64,000 bases of DNA from Xanthomarina spongicola (GTDB lineage: Bacteria > Bacteroidota > Bacteroidia > Flavobacteriales > Flavobacteriaceae): positions 310,001 through 374,000 of the forward strand of contig NZ_QGGP01000001.1 of assembly GCF_003148645.1 (NCBI RefSeq), given 5' to 3'. Shown here one piece after another: positions 55,879-63,040 of the stretch. The translations under genes and the position numbers were made by a program. The notes below the pieces were generated by a model, which searched no databases, was not told the origin of the DNA, and worked only from the letters and a program-made list of their open reading frames with translations. The number at the start of each line of letters is the position of its first letter. The first letter of the stretch is position 1.

Positions 55879-56847
55879 TTAGTAGCCTACTTTTTCACGA
55901 ACACGTTTTAAAACATTATTAGCAACCACTTTAGCTTTTTCTGCTCCAATGGCTAAAAGCCTATCTATTTCAGGAAGGTTATCCATGTAATAATTATATT
56001 GTTCACGTTCTGTAGCAAAAGTTTCAACTATTAATTCGAAAAGCGCTTGCTTGGCATGTCCATAACCATAACCACCTTTTTCGTAATTGGCTTTCATGCT
56101 TTCTATTTGAGTTTCTGAAGCTAATAATTTATAAAGAGCGAAACAATTACATGTACTCCAATCTTTAGGCTCTTCTAATGGCGTACTATCTGTTTCTATA
56201 GTCATAATTTGCTTACGCAGCTTTTTGTCATCCAGAAATATATTGATTATATTCCCTCTACTTTTACTCATTTTTCCTCCATCGGTTCCAGGAACGAGCA
56301 TGGTGTTTTCTTGGACTTTTCCTTCTGGCAAGACAAAAGTGTCTCCCATTTTAGTATGAAATCGAGAAGCCACGTCACGTGTCATTTCTATATGTTGTAA
56401 TTGATCTTTTCCAACAGGAACCTGTTCGGCATCATATAATAAAATATCTGCAGCCATTAACATTGGGTAGAAAAACAAACCAGAATTAACGTCTTCTAAT
56501 CTATCTGCTTTATCTTTAAAACTATGAGCCAATGTTAAACGTTGATATGGAAAAAAGCAGCTTAAATACCATGACAGCTCTGTTACTTGAGGAATATCGC
56601 TTTGTCTGTAAAATACGGTTTTTTCTACATCCAAACCAAAAGCTAGCCAAGTAGCAGCTGTAGAATACGTATTACTTCTCAAAAGTTCTGCATCTTTAAT
56701 TTGAGTTAGTGTATGTAGATTAGCAATAAACAAAAAAGAGTCGTTTTTAGGATTGTTAGCCATATTAATGGCTGGAATTAATGCGCCTAAAATATTTCCT
56801 AAATGTGGTGTTCCTGTACTTTGAATGCCTGTTAAAATTCTTGCCAT
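55879..56847 (-). CDS. trpS: tryptophanyl-tRNA synthetase
   Basis: A 322-residue class I synthetase that charges tRNA-Trp. The TGTPHLGN (HIGH-type) motif near residues 10-17 and GGKMSKSRGN (KMSKS) near 190 are intact, and DKDQLQHIEMTRDVA-like segments lie between. The ATG at 56847 (MARILTGIQST) is chosen; a GTG at 56859 is inside a palindromic repeat. The promoter is in the gap shared with plsC. Confidence 0.96.
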   Translation of the reverse strand: MARILTGIQSTGTPHLGNILGALIPAINMANNPKNDSFLFIANLHTLTQIKDAELLRSNTYSTAATWLAFGLDVEKTVFYRQSDIPQVTELSWYLSCFFPYQRLTLAHSFKDKADRLEDVNSGLFFYPMLMAADILLYDAEQVPVGKDQLQHIEMTRDVASRFHTKMGDTFVLPEGKVQENTMLVPGTDGGKMSKSRGNIINIFLDDKKLRKQIMTIETDSTPLEEPKDWSTCNCFALYKLLASETQIESMKANYEKGGYGYGHAKQALFELIVETFATEREQYNYYMDNLPEIDRLLAIGAEKAKVVANNVLKRVREKVGY

Positions 56848-56851
56848 AGTA

Positions 56852-56876
56852 TTTCCCACGAAAGAGGGAATCTCAT
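56852..56876. repeat. palindromic intergenic repeat, copy 6
   Basis: Arms tttccc(ac) and (ga)gggaat around gaaa, followed by ctcat. It lies 5 bases upstream of the trpS start codon, inside its leader, so it can form a hairpin next to the ribosome-binding region. Confidence 0.8.
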
Positions 56877-56906
56877 TAAATTAAACTTAATCTCTATTTA
56901 AAAGCA

Positions 56907-56938
56907 CAAAGGTAATTTTTTTGAAGTAATAGCTCAAT
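56907..56938 (-). promoter_or_regulatory. promoter of trpS
   Basis: On the minus strand TACCTTTG (56914-56907) fits the -7 element, and ATTG (56938-56935) is a -33-like element with a 20-base spacer. The resulting leader of about 50 bases contains the palindromic repeat. Confidence 0.6.
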
Positions 56939-56955
56939 AAAATTAAGTAGTTTTG
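56920..56955 (+). promoter_or_regulatory. candidate promoter of plsC
   Basis: TAGTTTTG (56948-56955) fits TAnnTTTG; TTTG at 56920-56923 is 24 bases away, longer than usual. The in-frame TTG at 56953 belongs to this element. The ATG at 56962 would then be close to the transcription start, so the mRNA may be leaderless. Confidence 0.5.
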
Positions 56956-56961
56956 ACCTCT

Positions 56962-57702
56962 ATGAGACTATTTAAGTGTTTGTTTTGGATTTTATATCGC
57001 ATCTGGTTCTATATACTTGTAGCCTTGCCAATTATAGTTCTTTTTCCATTTCTCTTTGTTTCTATTTTAAAAGAATCTTGGTATCCTTTCTTTTTTAAAT
57101 TAGCTCGATTGTGGGCTAAATTTATTTTAGCAGGAATGGGTTTTGTATGGAAAATTGAACATAAACAAGCTCTTGATTCTAGTAAAAGCTACATGTTTAT
57201 TGCCAATCATACCTCTATGGCAGATATCATGCTTATGTTGGTGTCAGCCAAAAACCCGTTTGTTTTTGTTGGTAAAAAGGAGTTGGTTAAAATTCCATTA
57301 TTTGGGTTTTTCTATAAGCGAACTTGTATTTTAGTCGATAGAAGTTCAGAAAGAAGTAGAAAAGCTGTTTTCTTAAGAGCGCAGAGAAGATTGAAACAAG
57401 GGTTAAGTATTTGTATTTTTCCTGAAGGAGGTGTTCCAGAAGATGAAAGCGTTGTTTTAGACACGTTTAAAGATGGCGCTTTTAGATTGGCAATTAATCA
57501 TCAAATACCAATTGTCCCAATGACATTTTTAGATAACAAAAAACGATTTTCTTATACTTTTTGTAGTGGTGGACCTGGAAGCATGCGTGTTAAAGTACAT
57601 CCATTTATTGAGACAGAAGGTTTAACTATAAAAGACACAAAGAGCTTAAATAGTAGAGCGAGAGAGGTTATTTATAATGAGCTTATCAAATCTGATAAAT
57701 AA
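56962..57702 (+). CDS. plsC: 1-acyl-sn-glycerol-3-phosphate acyltransferase
   Basis: A 246-residue membrane acyltransferase that makes phosphatidic acid. Two N-terminal hydrophobic segments (about 5-45) precede the catalytic NHTSMAD (His-x4-Asp), the KKELVKIPLFGFFYKR segment, VDRSSERSRK and the FPEGGVPED substrate motif. The ATG at 56962 is chosen over TTG at 56953. Its 3' end overlaps an upstream ATG of the next reading frame, but the better start for that gene is 57737. Confidence 0.92.
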   Translation: MRLFKCLFWILYRIWFYILVALPIIVLFPFLFVSILKESWYPFFFKLARLWAKFILAGMGFVWKIEHKQALDSSKSYMFIANHTSMADIMLMLVSAKNPFVFVGKKELVKIPLFGFFYKRTCILVDRSSERSRKAVFLRAQRRLKQGLSICIFPEGGVPEDESVVLDTFKDGAFRLAINHQIPIVPMTFLDNKKRFSYTFCSGGPGSMRVKVHPFIETEGLTIKDTKSLNSRAREVIYNELIKSDK

Positions 57703-57736
57703 TTTTATTACCTTGAAAAGGTCAAAAAACACAATA

Positions 57737-58813
57737 ATGAAGTATTTTGTTTTATTTCTATCAATTCTACTTTTTAACTGTCAACATAAAAGCACGTCAG
57801 ACAATGTTATAAATACATACAATGCAAAAGTAAATTCCTATGATAAAATTGAATACCATATTAGACGAATAGATACCTTTTCTCAAGACAATACATGGAA
57901 TAAAACTGGTCAGGTTCTGATAGAAAAAAACAAGAAAGACACACTTTTTGGAATGTCTTTCTTTACAAATTCATACACACATAGCAATAATTATTTATAC
58001 GATAATTATAATGGTTTTGAGATATCTATCAAAAACAATACCTATGAAATAATCTACTCTAAGGGTTTTCTTGGAAGTCCTGGAGGTCAATTGGTTTCAG
58101 ATATTTTTTTTGGGCTAGATAATATTTATAAAACCGTAGAAATAGTTGAGACCAAAAATAAATTTCAATTAGAATATACTTTTGAAAATGATACTGTTTA
58201 TGATATTAGAAACATTAAAAAAACCATTGACATTGATAAAACCACTTTTTTACCCATTAAAATAGTTAAGACTTTTGAAAGAGGAGGAGAACGAGCTGCT
58301 GAAATTTTTCAGTTCGATAGTGTTTTAGTAAATGATAAAGTTAAAAACTCTATTGAAAACCAGAAAAAGAAACTTCAAGCTATAAGGCTTATTAAAGAGG
58401 AAGCACCAATAATTACGTCTTTAATTGGAACAGAATTTAATACAGAAAGCCTTCCTAATTTGTGGGATGATAAGCCAGTAGAAATTTCAAATAATTTTCC
58501 TTTATTAATAAGTTTTTGGGAGTTTTGGTGTAGTCCATGCATAAATTCTTTACCAAAACTTAAGTTGCTTCAAAACACGTATAAAAGCAAAATTACTGTT
58601 ATTGGAGTTTCAACGCAAAGTCCTGAAAAAGCAAAGCATATTCTTTTAAGTAAAAACATAGAATATATAAATTTAAAAGGCTCGGAAACATTACTTGAAA
58701 AATATCAAATAAATAGTTTTCCAACGTATTTTCTTGTAGATAAGAATGGTATAATCATCAAGAAATATTCAAATTTCTCAGAGGACATAGAAAAAGACAT
58801 CAAAACTTTATAG
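57737..58813 (+). CDS. TlpA-like thioredoxin-fold lipoprotein
   Basis: A 358-residue lipoprotein (signal ending LLFNCQH). An N-terminal part of about 210 residues has strands without a known motif; a C-terminal TlpA/ResA-like thioredoxin domain has LISFWEFWCSPCINSLPKL with the redox pair Cys-Ser-Pro-Cys, VIGVSTQSPEKAK and the cis-Pro region NSFPTYFLVDKNG. It probably reduces or isomerises disulfides, or senses redox state, in the periplasm. An earlier ATG at 57677 lies inside plsC and would spoil the signal peptide. A strong terminator follows. Confidence 0.87.
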   Translation: MKYFVLFLSILLFNCQHKSTSDNVINTYNAKVNSYDKIEYHIRRIDTFSQDNTWNKTGQVLIEKNKKDTLFGMSFFTNSYTHSNNYLYDNYNGFEISIKNNTYEIIYSKGFLGSPGGQLVSDIFFGLDNIYKTVEIVETKNKFQLEYTFENDTVYDIRNIKKTIDIDKTTFLPIKIVKTFERGGERAAEIFQFDSVLVNDKVKNSIENQKKKLQAIRLIKEEAPIITSLIGTEFNTESLPNLWDDKPVEISNNFPLLISFWEFWCSPCINSLPKLKLLQNTYKSKITVIGVSTQSPEKAKHILLSKNIEYINLKGSETLLEKYQINSFPTYFLVDKNGIIIKKYSNFSEDIEKDIKTL

Positions 58814-58816
58814 AAT

Positions 58817-58852
58817 AAAAAGCTGCTCTTGGCACAGAGCAGCTTTTTTTTT
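58817..58852 (+). terminator. intrinsic terminator after the TlpA-like gene
   Basis: Arms agctgctct and agagcagct around a tggcac loop, flanked by A-runs on the left and followed by nine T residues. It can also stop minus-strand transcripts from the outer-membrane protein gene. Confidence 0.92.
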
Positions 58853-58907
58853 AAGATTGTCATTGTTTTTCAAAAAGGAATAACAAATAAATCTAACCAA
58901 CCAAAAA

Positions 58908-60503
58908 CTAAAATTTATAACTTAATCCTGTATAAATACCAATAATGTATGGATTGAAATTACCTGATGTATTTTCAAACGCATTGATTTGATATTTAAA
59001 AGTAGGCTCTAAGTTAAACTTAACTTTTTCTGAAAATTTATAGTCTAGCCCAACACCAAAATTGGTACTAAAACTAAAACTCTTAATATTATTTGCTTCT
59101 CCTATATAGGTTTTTTCATCTTTTAATTCGGAGAAAACTTCGTTGTCATCTAAAATAAATGAACTAAATCCTGCAATTACATTTAAGCCTAGTTTTCTAT
59201 TTCCTATTCTATAATTCACTTCCATTGGAATTTCGTAATAACTAATACGTTGACTTATGGCAGCATTGGATTGTGGACTTAAGGCATTATCTACCTGAAA
59301 AACACCAATATTATCTGCACTTAAGGCTGTAAGGGATTCGTTTCCACTTGATAAATTAATATTTTTTAAAGGATTAGTAGCAGGAATACTACCAGAAATA
59401 TTTTCATATAAAATAACATCGTTAGTGTCATAACTCAAGTTTAAAGAACTTATTCCAGTACGTATAGATAACTTTTTATTTAAATTATAGCTTACATTAA
59501 CACCATAACTTGTATTTACTTCGCCAGTTTTAGAGTTGTTTGAAAATTGACCATCAATATGCGAGCCCTTTCCCATCGAATTATAATAAACAGGCGCAAC
59601 ATTTGCGTAAACTTGCCACCTGTTTATTAGTTCTTCTTCTTCCTTTTCAATAATATCTTCGTTTGCTGCAATAGCTTCTTCAATGGTAAGATCTGTTTTG
59701 TTTAGTTCTTCTTCAACAGTTTCTTCTATTTCAGCTTCTGTATTTTCTTCTTCAGCAACTCCATTTTCAGTTGCGTTATTTTGTAATTGTTGTATTTGGT
59801 CTACAGCCTTTTCATCATCAAATTCAGGAATAGAATTTGATTCGTTAATTATTTCGGTATTTTGGGTTTCTGCTATTCTATTACTGTTTTCAATGTTTTT
59901 CTTCTTATCTATTTTAGTAGGACTAGCATTGGTATCCAAATTATTTTTTGAATCTATATTTTGTGTAATTCTGGTATCATTAGAATTATTTAGAGACGTC
60001 TTGTTTTCTAATTGCGTAGTGTTTGAATTGTTTTTAGAAGCATTTATATTTTTTAGCGAATGGATGCTTTCTGTAGTATTTTCTGAAGCTATCTGAGTAT
60101 TATTTGAAGATTCTAGTGGATTGTTTAAGTTGCTGTTTAATTGGGAATTTGAATCAGTTTCTAAATTGTTATCAGTGTTATTAGAGTTTACAATTGTTGA
60201 ATTTATATCTGTTTCTAAAGATGGACTTGTTGTGTCTTTTGTGCTTTTTTCAGTATCTACTACTTTGGTGTTATTTGATTTTTCTGTAGTGTTATTGAAA
60301 ACCAAACTACCAACTGTAAACATTAAAAGCAACAAAGCTGCAACTCCAGCAAGTCTAAGCCATAATGGGAAGATTTTCTTGTTGTCTTTTTCTTGTTGGT
60401 TTAGTTTATTTTGAATGCCATTCCAAACTTCTGGTTTAGGTGAAACTTCAAAATCTTTGAATTTTTCTTGAAAAATTCTATCTATATGTTTTTTATCACT
60501 CAT
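58908..60503 (-). CDS. anti-sigma-like N-terminus fused to an outer-membrane beta-barrel
   Basis: A 531-residue protein. Residues 1-45 (IDRIFQEKFKDFEVSPKPEVW) look like the cytoplasmic part of an anti-sigma factor. A membrane helix spans about 46-69. Residues about 72-290 are a low-complexity linker rich in Asn, Ser, Thr, then Glu. Residues about 291-531 consist of amphipathic strands ending GLSYKF with a C-terminal Phe, as in outer-membrane barrels. It overlaps the upstream ECF sigma gene by one base. I infer it controls that sigma factor from the envelope; this is not tested. Confidence 0.82.
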   Translation of the reverse strand: MSDKKHIDRIFQEKFKDFEVSPKPEVWNGIQNKLNQQEKDNKKIFPLWLRLAGVAALLLLMFTVGSLVFNNTTEKSNNTKVVDTEKSTKDTTSPSLETDINSTIVNSNNTDNNLETDSNSQLNSNLNNPLESSNNTQIASENTTESIHSLKNINASKNNSNTTQLENKTSLNNSNDTRITQNIDSKNNLDTNASPTKIDKKKNIENSNRIAETQNTEIINESNSIPEFDDEKAVDQIQQLQNNATENGVAEEENTEAEIEETVEEELNKTDLTIEEAIAANEDIIEKEEEELINRWQVYANVAPVYYNSMGKGSHIDGQFSNNSKTGEVNTSYGVNVSYNLNKKLSIRTGISSLNLSYDTNDVILYENISGSIPATNPLKNINLSSGNESLTALSADNIGVFQVDNALSPQSNAAISQRISYYEIPMEVNYRIGNRKLGLNVIAGFSSFILDDNEVFSELKDEKTYIGEANNIKSFSFSTNFGVGLDYKFSEKVKFNLEPTFKYQINAFENTSGNFNPYIIGIYTGLSYKF

Positions 60504-61045
60504 TATAATGATTGTGATTTTAAGCTTGTTTTATAATCTTCAATTCTATCTTTTAAAATCTTTCTAGCTCTAGCCAAATTAGATTTAGATGTTCCTGTTG
60601 TTATAGAAAGCATCTCTGCAATATCTTTATGCGAAAAACCATCTAACACATACAAGTTAAAAACCAATCTGTATCTATCTGGTAATTCTTGAATTATTTG
60701 GAGAAGAAATTCTAAAGAGATATCATCTTCTTCAACAGTTAATTCAACATCTTCAATATTACTGTCGTCAATAATTTCGAAAACACCTTGTTTTCTATAA
60801 CGCTGTAATGCTGTATTAATAGTAATTCTCTTAAGCCAGCCTTCAAAAGAACCTTTGTTATTAAACTGAGATATTTTGCTAAAAATAGTCACAAAACTAT
60901 CTTGCAGATTATCTTCTGCCTCAGCATAGTTTTTACAATACTTTAAGCAAACAGAAAACAATTTACTCGAAAAGAGTTGATATAATTCACTTTGTGCTTG
61001 AGTATCATTATTACTACATTTTTGTATGAGTTGTTTTAAACCCAA
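60503..61045 (-). CDS. ECF-type RNA polymerase sigma factor
   Basis: A 180-residue extracytoplasmic-function sigma factor. Region 2 (about 20-85) has FSVCLKYCKNYAEAEDNLQDSFVTIFSKI and WLKRITINTALQRYR; region 4 (about 120-170) has LPDRYRLVFNLYVLDGFSHKDIAEMLSITTGTSKSNLARARKIL. The start is TTG at 61045, since a stop lies five codons upstream and no ATG is present. Its stop overlaps the start of the barrel/anti-sigma gene, a typical sigma and anti-sigma pair. Confidence 0.93.
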   Translation of the reverse strand: MGLKQLIQKCSNNDTQAQSELYQLFSSKLFSVCLKYCKNYAEAEDNLQDSFVTIFSKISQFNNKGSFEGWLKRITINTALQRYRKQGVFEIIDDSNIEDVELTVEEDDISLEFLLQIIQELPDRYRLVFNLYVLDGFSHKDIAEMLSITTGTSKSNLARARKILKDRIEDYKTSLKSQSL

Positions 61046-61072
61046 ATGAAATACGTATTAATTTAACTTAAT

Positions 61073-61480
61073 TTAATCTACTACTGGAACTTCAATAACC
61101 AAATAGTTATCTCCACCTTGCCAAAATTTAAAAACATAAGATCCACTATCTTCAGCTTTAAAATCAAACGAGGCTTCTGCTTCAATATCTGTTGGTTGAC
61201 AGTTACCATTTCCAGAAATTACATATGCTACTACAGCAACAGTACGCTCGTTTAATTCTTCTAAATAATACATATTATTAAAAGCATGACAAGTCGATGG
61301 TCTAATATAGGTTAAAGTAATTTCATAGACTTCACCTAATTGGAATTCATCTGGTAAAACAGCACTTTCTACAGGTAAAATTTCGTAATAAATATCTTGA
61401 GTACTATCATCGTTAGTGCTGCAAGAAAAAAATAAAAATACGAATAGACAGGCTATTAATTTTTTCATTAAAAAACACAT
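61073..61480 (-). CDS. hypothetical lipoprotein
   Basis: A 135-residue (or 131, from the ATG at 61468) protein with a lipoprotein signal ending FFSCSTNDD. The mature part has strand-like segments and two Cys (STCHAF and NGNCQP) that could form a disulfide. I recognise no family; such proteins are common in Flavobacteriia. It lies 27 bases upstream of the sigma factor in the same orientation, so it may be co-transcribed with it. Confidence 0.72.
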   Translation of the reverse strand: MCFLMKKLIACLFVFLFFSCSTNDDSTQDIYYEILPVESAVLPDEFQLGEVYEITLTYIRPSTCHAFNNMYYLEELNERTVAVVAYVISGNGNCQPTDIEAEASFDFKAEDSGSYVFKFWQGGDNYLVIEVPVVD

Positions 61481-61528
61481 ATTTAACTTGTAGATGCAGA
61501 AAGTATAAAAAGGTTGCGTGAGATATTA

Positions 61529-61555
61529 AAAAATCCCGAAAATTTCGGGATTTTA
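61529..61555. terminator. terminator between recA and the lipoprotein gene
   Basis: Arms aaaatcccgaaa and tttcgggatttt, nearly a perfect inverted repeat with almost no loop, flanked by A- and T-runs. It lies 13 bases downstream of the recA stop on the minus strand and would end recA mRNA. Confidence 0.85.
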
Positions 61556-61567
61556 AGGTTTAAAAGT

Positions 61568-62575
61568 TTATTCTTTATTTGCTTTTAGTTGCTCTTTGAT
61601 TTTAAGTTCCAGTTCATCTTGTAATTCTGGATTGTCTTTAATTAATGCTTTAACAGCATCTCTACCTTGACCCAATTTGGTGTCACCATAACTAAACCAA
61701 GAGCCAGCTTTTTTAATAATTTCAAACTCGACAGCAATATCTAAAATCTCACCTACCTTCGAAATACCTTCACCATACATGATGTCAAATTCTGCCATTT
61801 TAAAAGGTGGAGCTACTTTGTTTTTAACTACTTTAACTCTGGTTTTGTTTCCAGTAACATTCCCATCTGTCTCCTTTATTTGTGTAGAACGTCTAATATC
61901 TAAACGAACAGAAGCATAGAATTTTAATGCGTTTCCACCAGTTGTAGTCTCTGGGTTTCCAAACATCACACCAATTTTTTCACGTAATTGGTTAATAAAT
62001 ATTACTGTACAATTTGTTTTGCTAATTGAGGCTGTTAGCTTTCTTAAAGCTTGAGACATTAAACGTGCATGTAAACCCATTTTCGAGTCTCCCATTTCGC
62101 CTTCAATTTCACTTTTTGGAGTTAAAGCAGCAACAGAATCGATAACTACTATATCTATAGCACCAGATCGAATTAAATTATCTGCAATTTCAAGCGCTTG
62201 TTCACCATTATCGGGTTGAGAAATAATTAAATTATCAATATCAACGCCTAATTTTTCGGCATAAAACCTATCGAAAGCGTGTTCAGCATCAATAAATGCT
62301 GCTATACCACCAGCTTTTTGAGCTTCGGCAATGGCATGTAAAGTTAATGTAGTTTTTCCTGAGGATTCAGGCCCATAAATTTCTATAACTCTTCCTCTTG
62401 GGTAGCCACCAACTCCTAAAGCGATATCTAGACCTAATGAACCAGATGAAATGGCATCAACATCAACTACTGCTTGATCGCTCATTTTCATAACTGTTCC
62501 TTTGCCGTATGCTTTATCTAATTTATCTAAAGTAAGTTTAAGTGCTTTTAATTTTGCTTCTTTTTCGTTGCTCAT
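61568..62575 (-). CDS. recA: recombinase RecA
   Basis: A 335-residue recombinase. The Walker [10 protein letters not shown] is near residue 69-77, with the MAW-like [38 protein letters not shown] (Walker B and L1 start) and [37 protein letters not shown] (L2) segments. Length is slightly short of E. coli RecA, with a compact acidic/basic C-terminus. A weak -7-like element (TATTTTAG, minus strand, 62613-62606) lies about 30 bases upstream. Confidence 0.98.
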   Translation of the reverse strand: MSNEKEAKLKALKLTLDKLDKAYGKGTVMKMSDQAVVDVDAISSGSLGLDIALGVGGYPRGRVIEIYGPESSGKTTLTLHAIAEAQKAGGIAAFIDAEHAFDRFYAEKLGVDIDNLIISQPDNGEQALEIADNLIRSGAIDIVVIDSVAALTPKSEIEGEMGDSKMGLHARLMSQALRKLTASISKTNCTVIFINQLREKIGVMFGNPETTTGGNALKFYASVRLDIRRSTQIKETDGNVTGNKTRVKVVKNKVAPPFKMAEFDIMYGEGISKVGEILDIAVEFEIIKKAGSWFSYGDTKLGQGRDAVKALIKDNPELQDELELKIKEQLKANKE

Positions 62576-62719
62576 TTCTCTATATTTTATCTTGTGAAAG
62601 TGATGCTAAAATACTACTTCTTTTTTCACTTTACAATTTTATGACGCAACCTTTTTATACTTTTTGCATCTACTATATAAAGTGGGGAAAATTTAGCTGT
62701 GAAAAAGAAAAAAACAACT

Positions 62720-62756
62720 CACTTTTAAACAAATTAATAGTTTTAACTTAAAAGTG
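62720..62756 (+). promoter_or_regulatory. leader hairpin before the 28-codon frame
   Basis: Perfect 9-base arms cacttttaa (62720-62728) and ttaaaagtg (62748-62756) with a 19-base loop. The right arm ends 8 bases before the ATG at 62765, where it could control translation. Confidence 0.5.
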
Positions 62757-62764
62757 TATAGGCT

Positions 62765-62851
62765 ATGAAATTTTTTAAAAAATGTATTAATGCACTAGGT
62801 GTTTCAGTGGCTATATTTATAAATAGCAACTGTAAAGCCGATGGAGGTTAA
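62765..62851 (+). CDS. possible 28-residue peptide
   Basis: ATG at 62765, TAA at 62849-62851. The peptide starts MKFFKKC, has a hydrophobic middle (ALGVSVAIFI) and ends NCKADGG. It could be a small membrane peptide or signal-like fragment. It lies between a leader hairpin and a terminator, which supports a real small transcript, but a frame of this length can arise by chance. No function can be named. Confidence 0.4.
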   Translation: MKFFKKCINALGVSVAIFINSNCKADGG

Positions 62852-62917
62852 CTCGTAAAAATGTTTTTTCGATTTAGAAAATAAATTAAAAAATATTAAT
62901 AACGAGTTAGTCTACTT

Positions 62918-62949
62918 AAAGCACTTTATAAATTTTATAAAGTGCTTTT
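62918..62949 (+). terminator. intrinsic terminator downstream of the small frame
   Basis: Arms aaagcactttat and ataaagtgcttt around an aaatttt-type loop, followed by T residues. It ends whatever transcript passes the 28-codon frame, and is 36 bases upstream of the trhO -7 element. Confidence 0.85.
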
Positions 62950-62984
62950 TGATTTATACAAATTCATAAACTCATAAAAAACAC

Positions 62985-62992
62985 TACATTTG
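62985..62992 (+). promoter_or_regulatory. -7 element of trhO
   Basis: TACATTTG is identical to the -7 element of the atp promoter and is followed by gca as there. It lies 48 bases before the trhO ATG. A good -33 element is not seen at the expected distance. Confidence 0.6.
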
Positions 62993-63040
62993 CATCAAAT
63001 TATATTAGAATAATCTTTAACCTTAAATAATTAGTATAGC

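Larger units (their letters stand above)
62576..63040. other. 465-base gap: recA leader, small frame, hairpins, trhO promoter
   Basis: This is the longest stretch without a normal gene. It holds the recA upstream region (to about 62650), a hairpin at 62720-62756, a 28-codon frame at 62765-62851, an 8-base inverted repeat (taactcgt at 62849-62856, acgagtta at 62902-62909), a terminator at 62918-62949 and the trhO -7 element at 62985-62992. Together these look like a short independent transcript of about 250 bases. I found no match to a known RNA family. Confidence 0.6.

Noticed and set aside
59683-60414. Open frames on the plus strand over the barrel/anti-sigma gene
   Set aside because: They are Ser/Val/Phe-rich mirror images of the low-complexity Asn/Ser/Glu linker on the minus strand; no start context or family match.
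62542-62751. Plus-strand frame of 69 residues across the recA start
   Set aside because: It begins inside recA, has no initiation context, and overlaps the region needed for the recA promoter.
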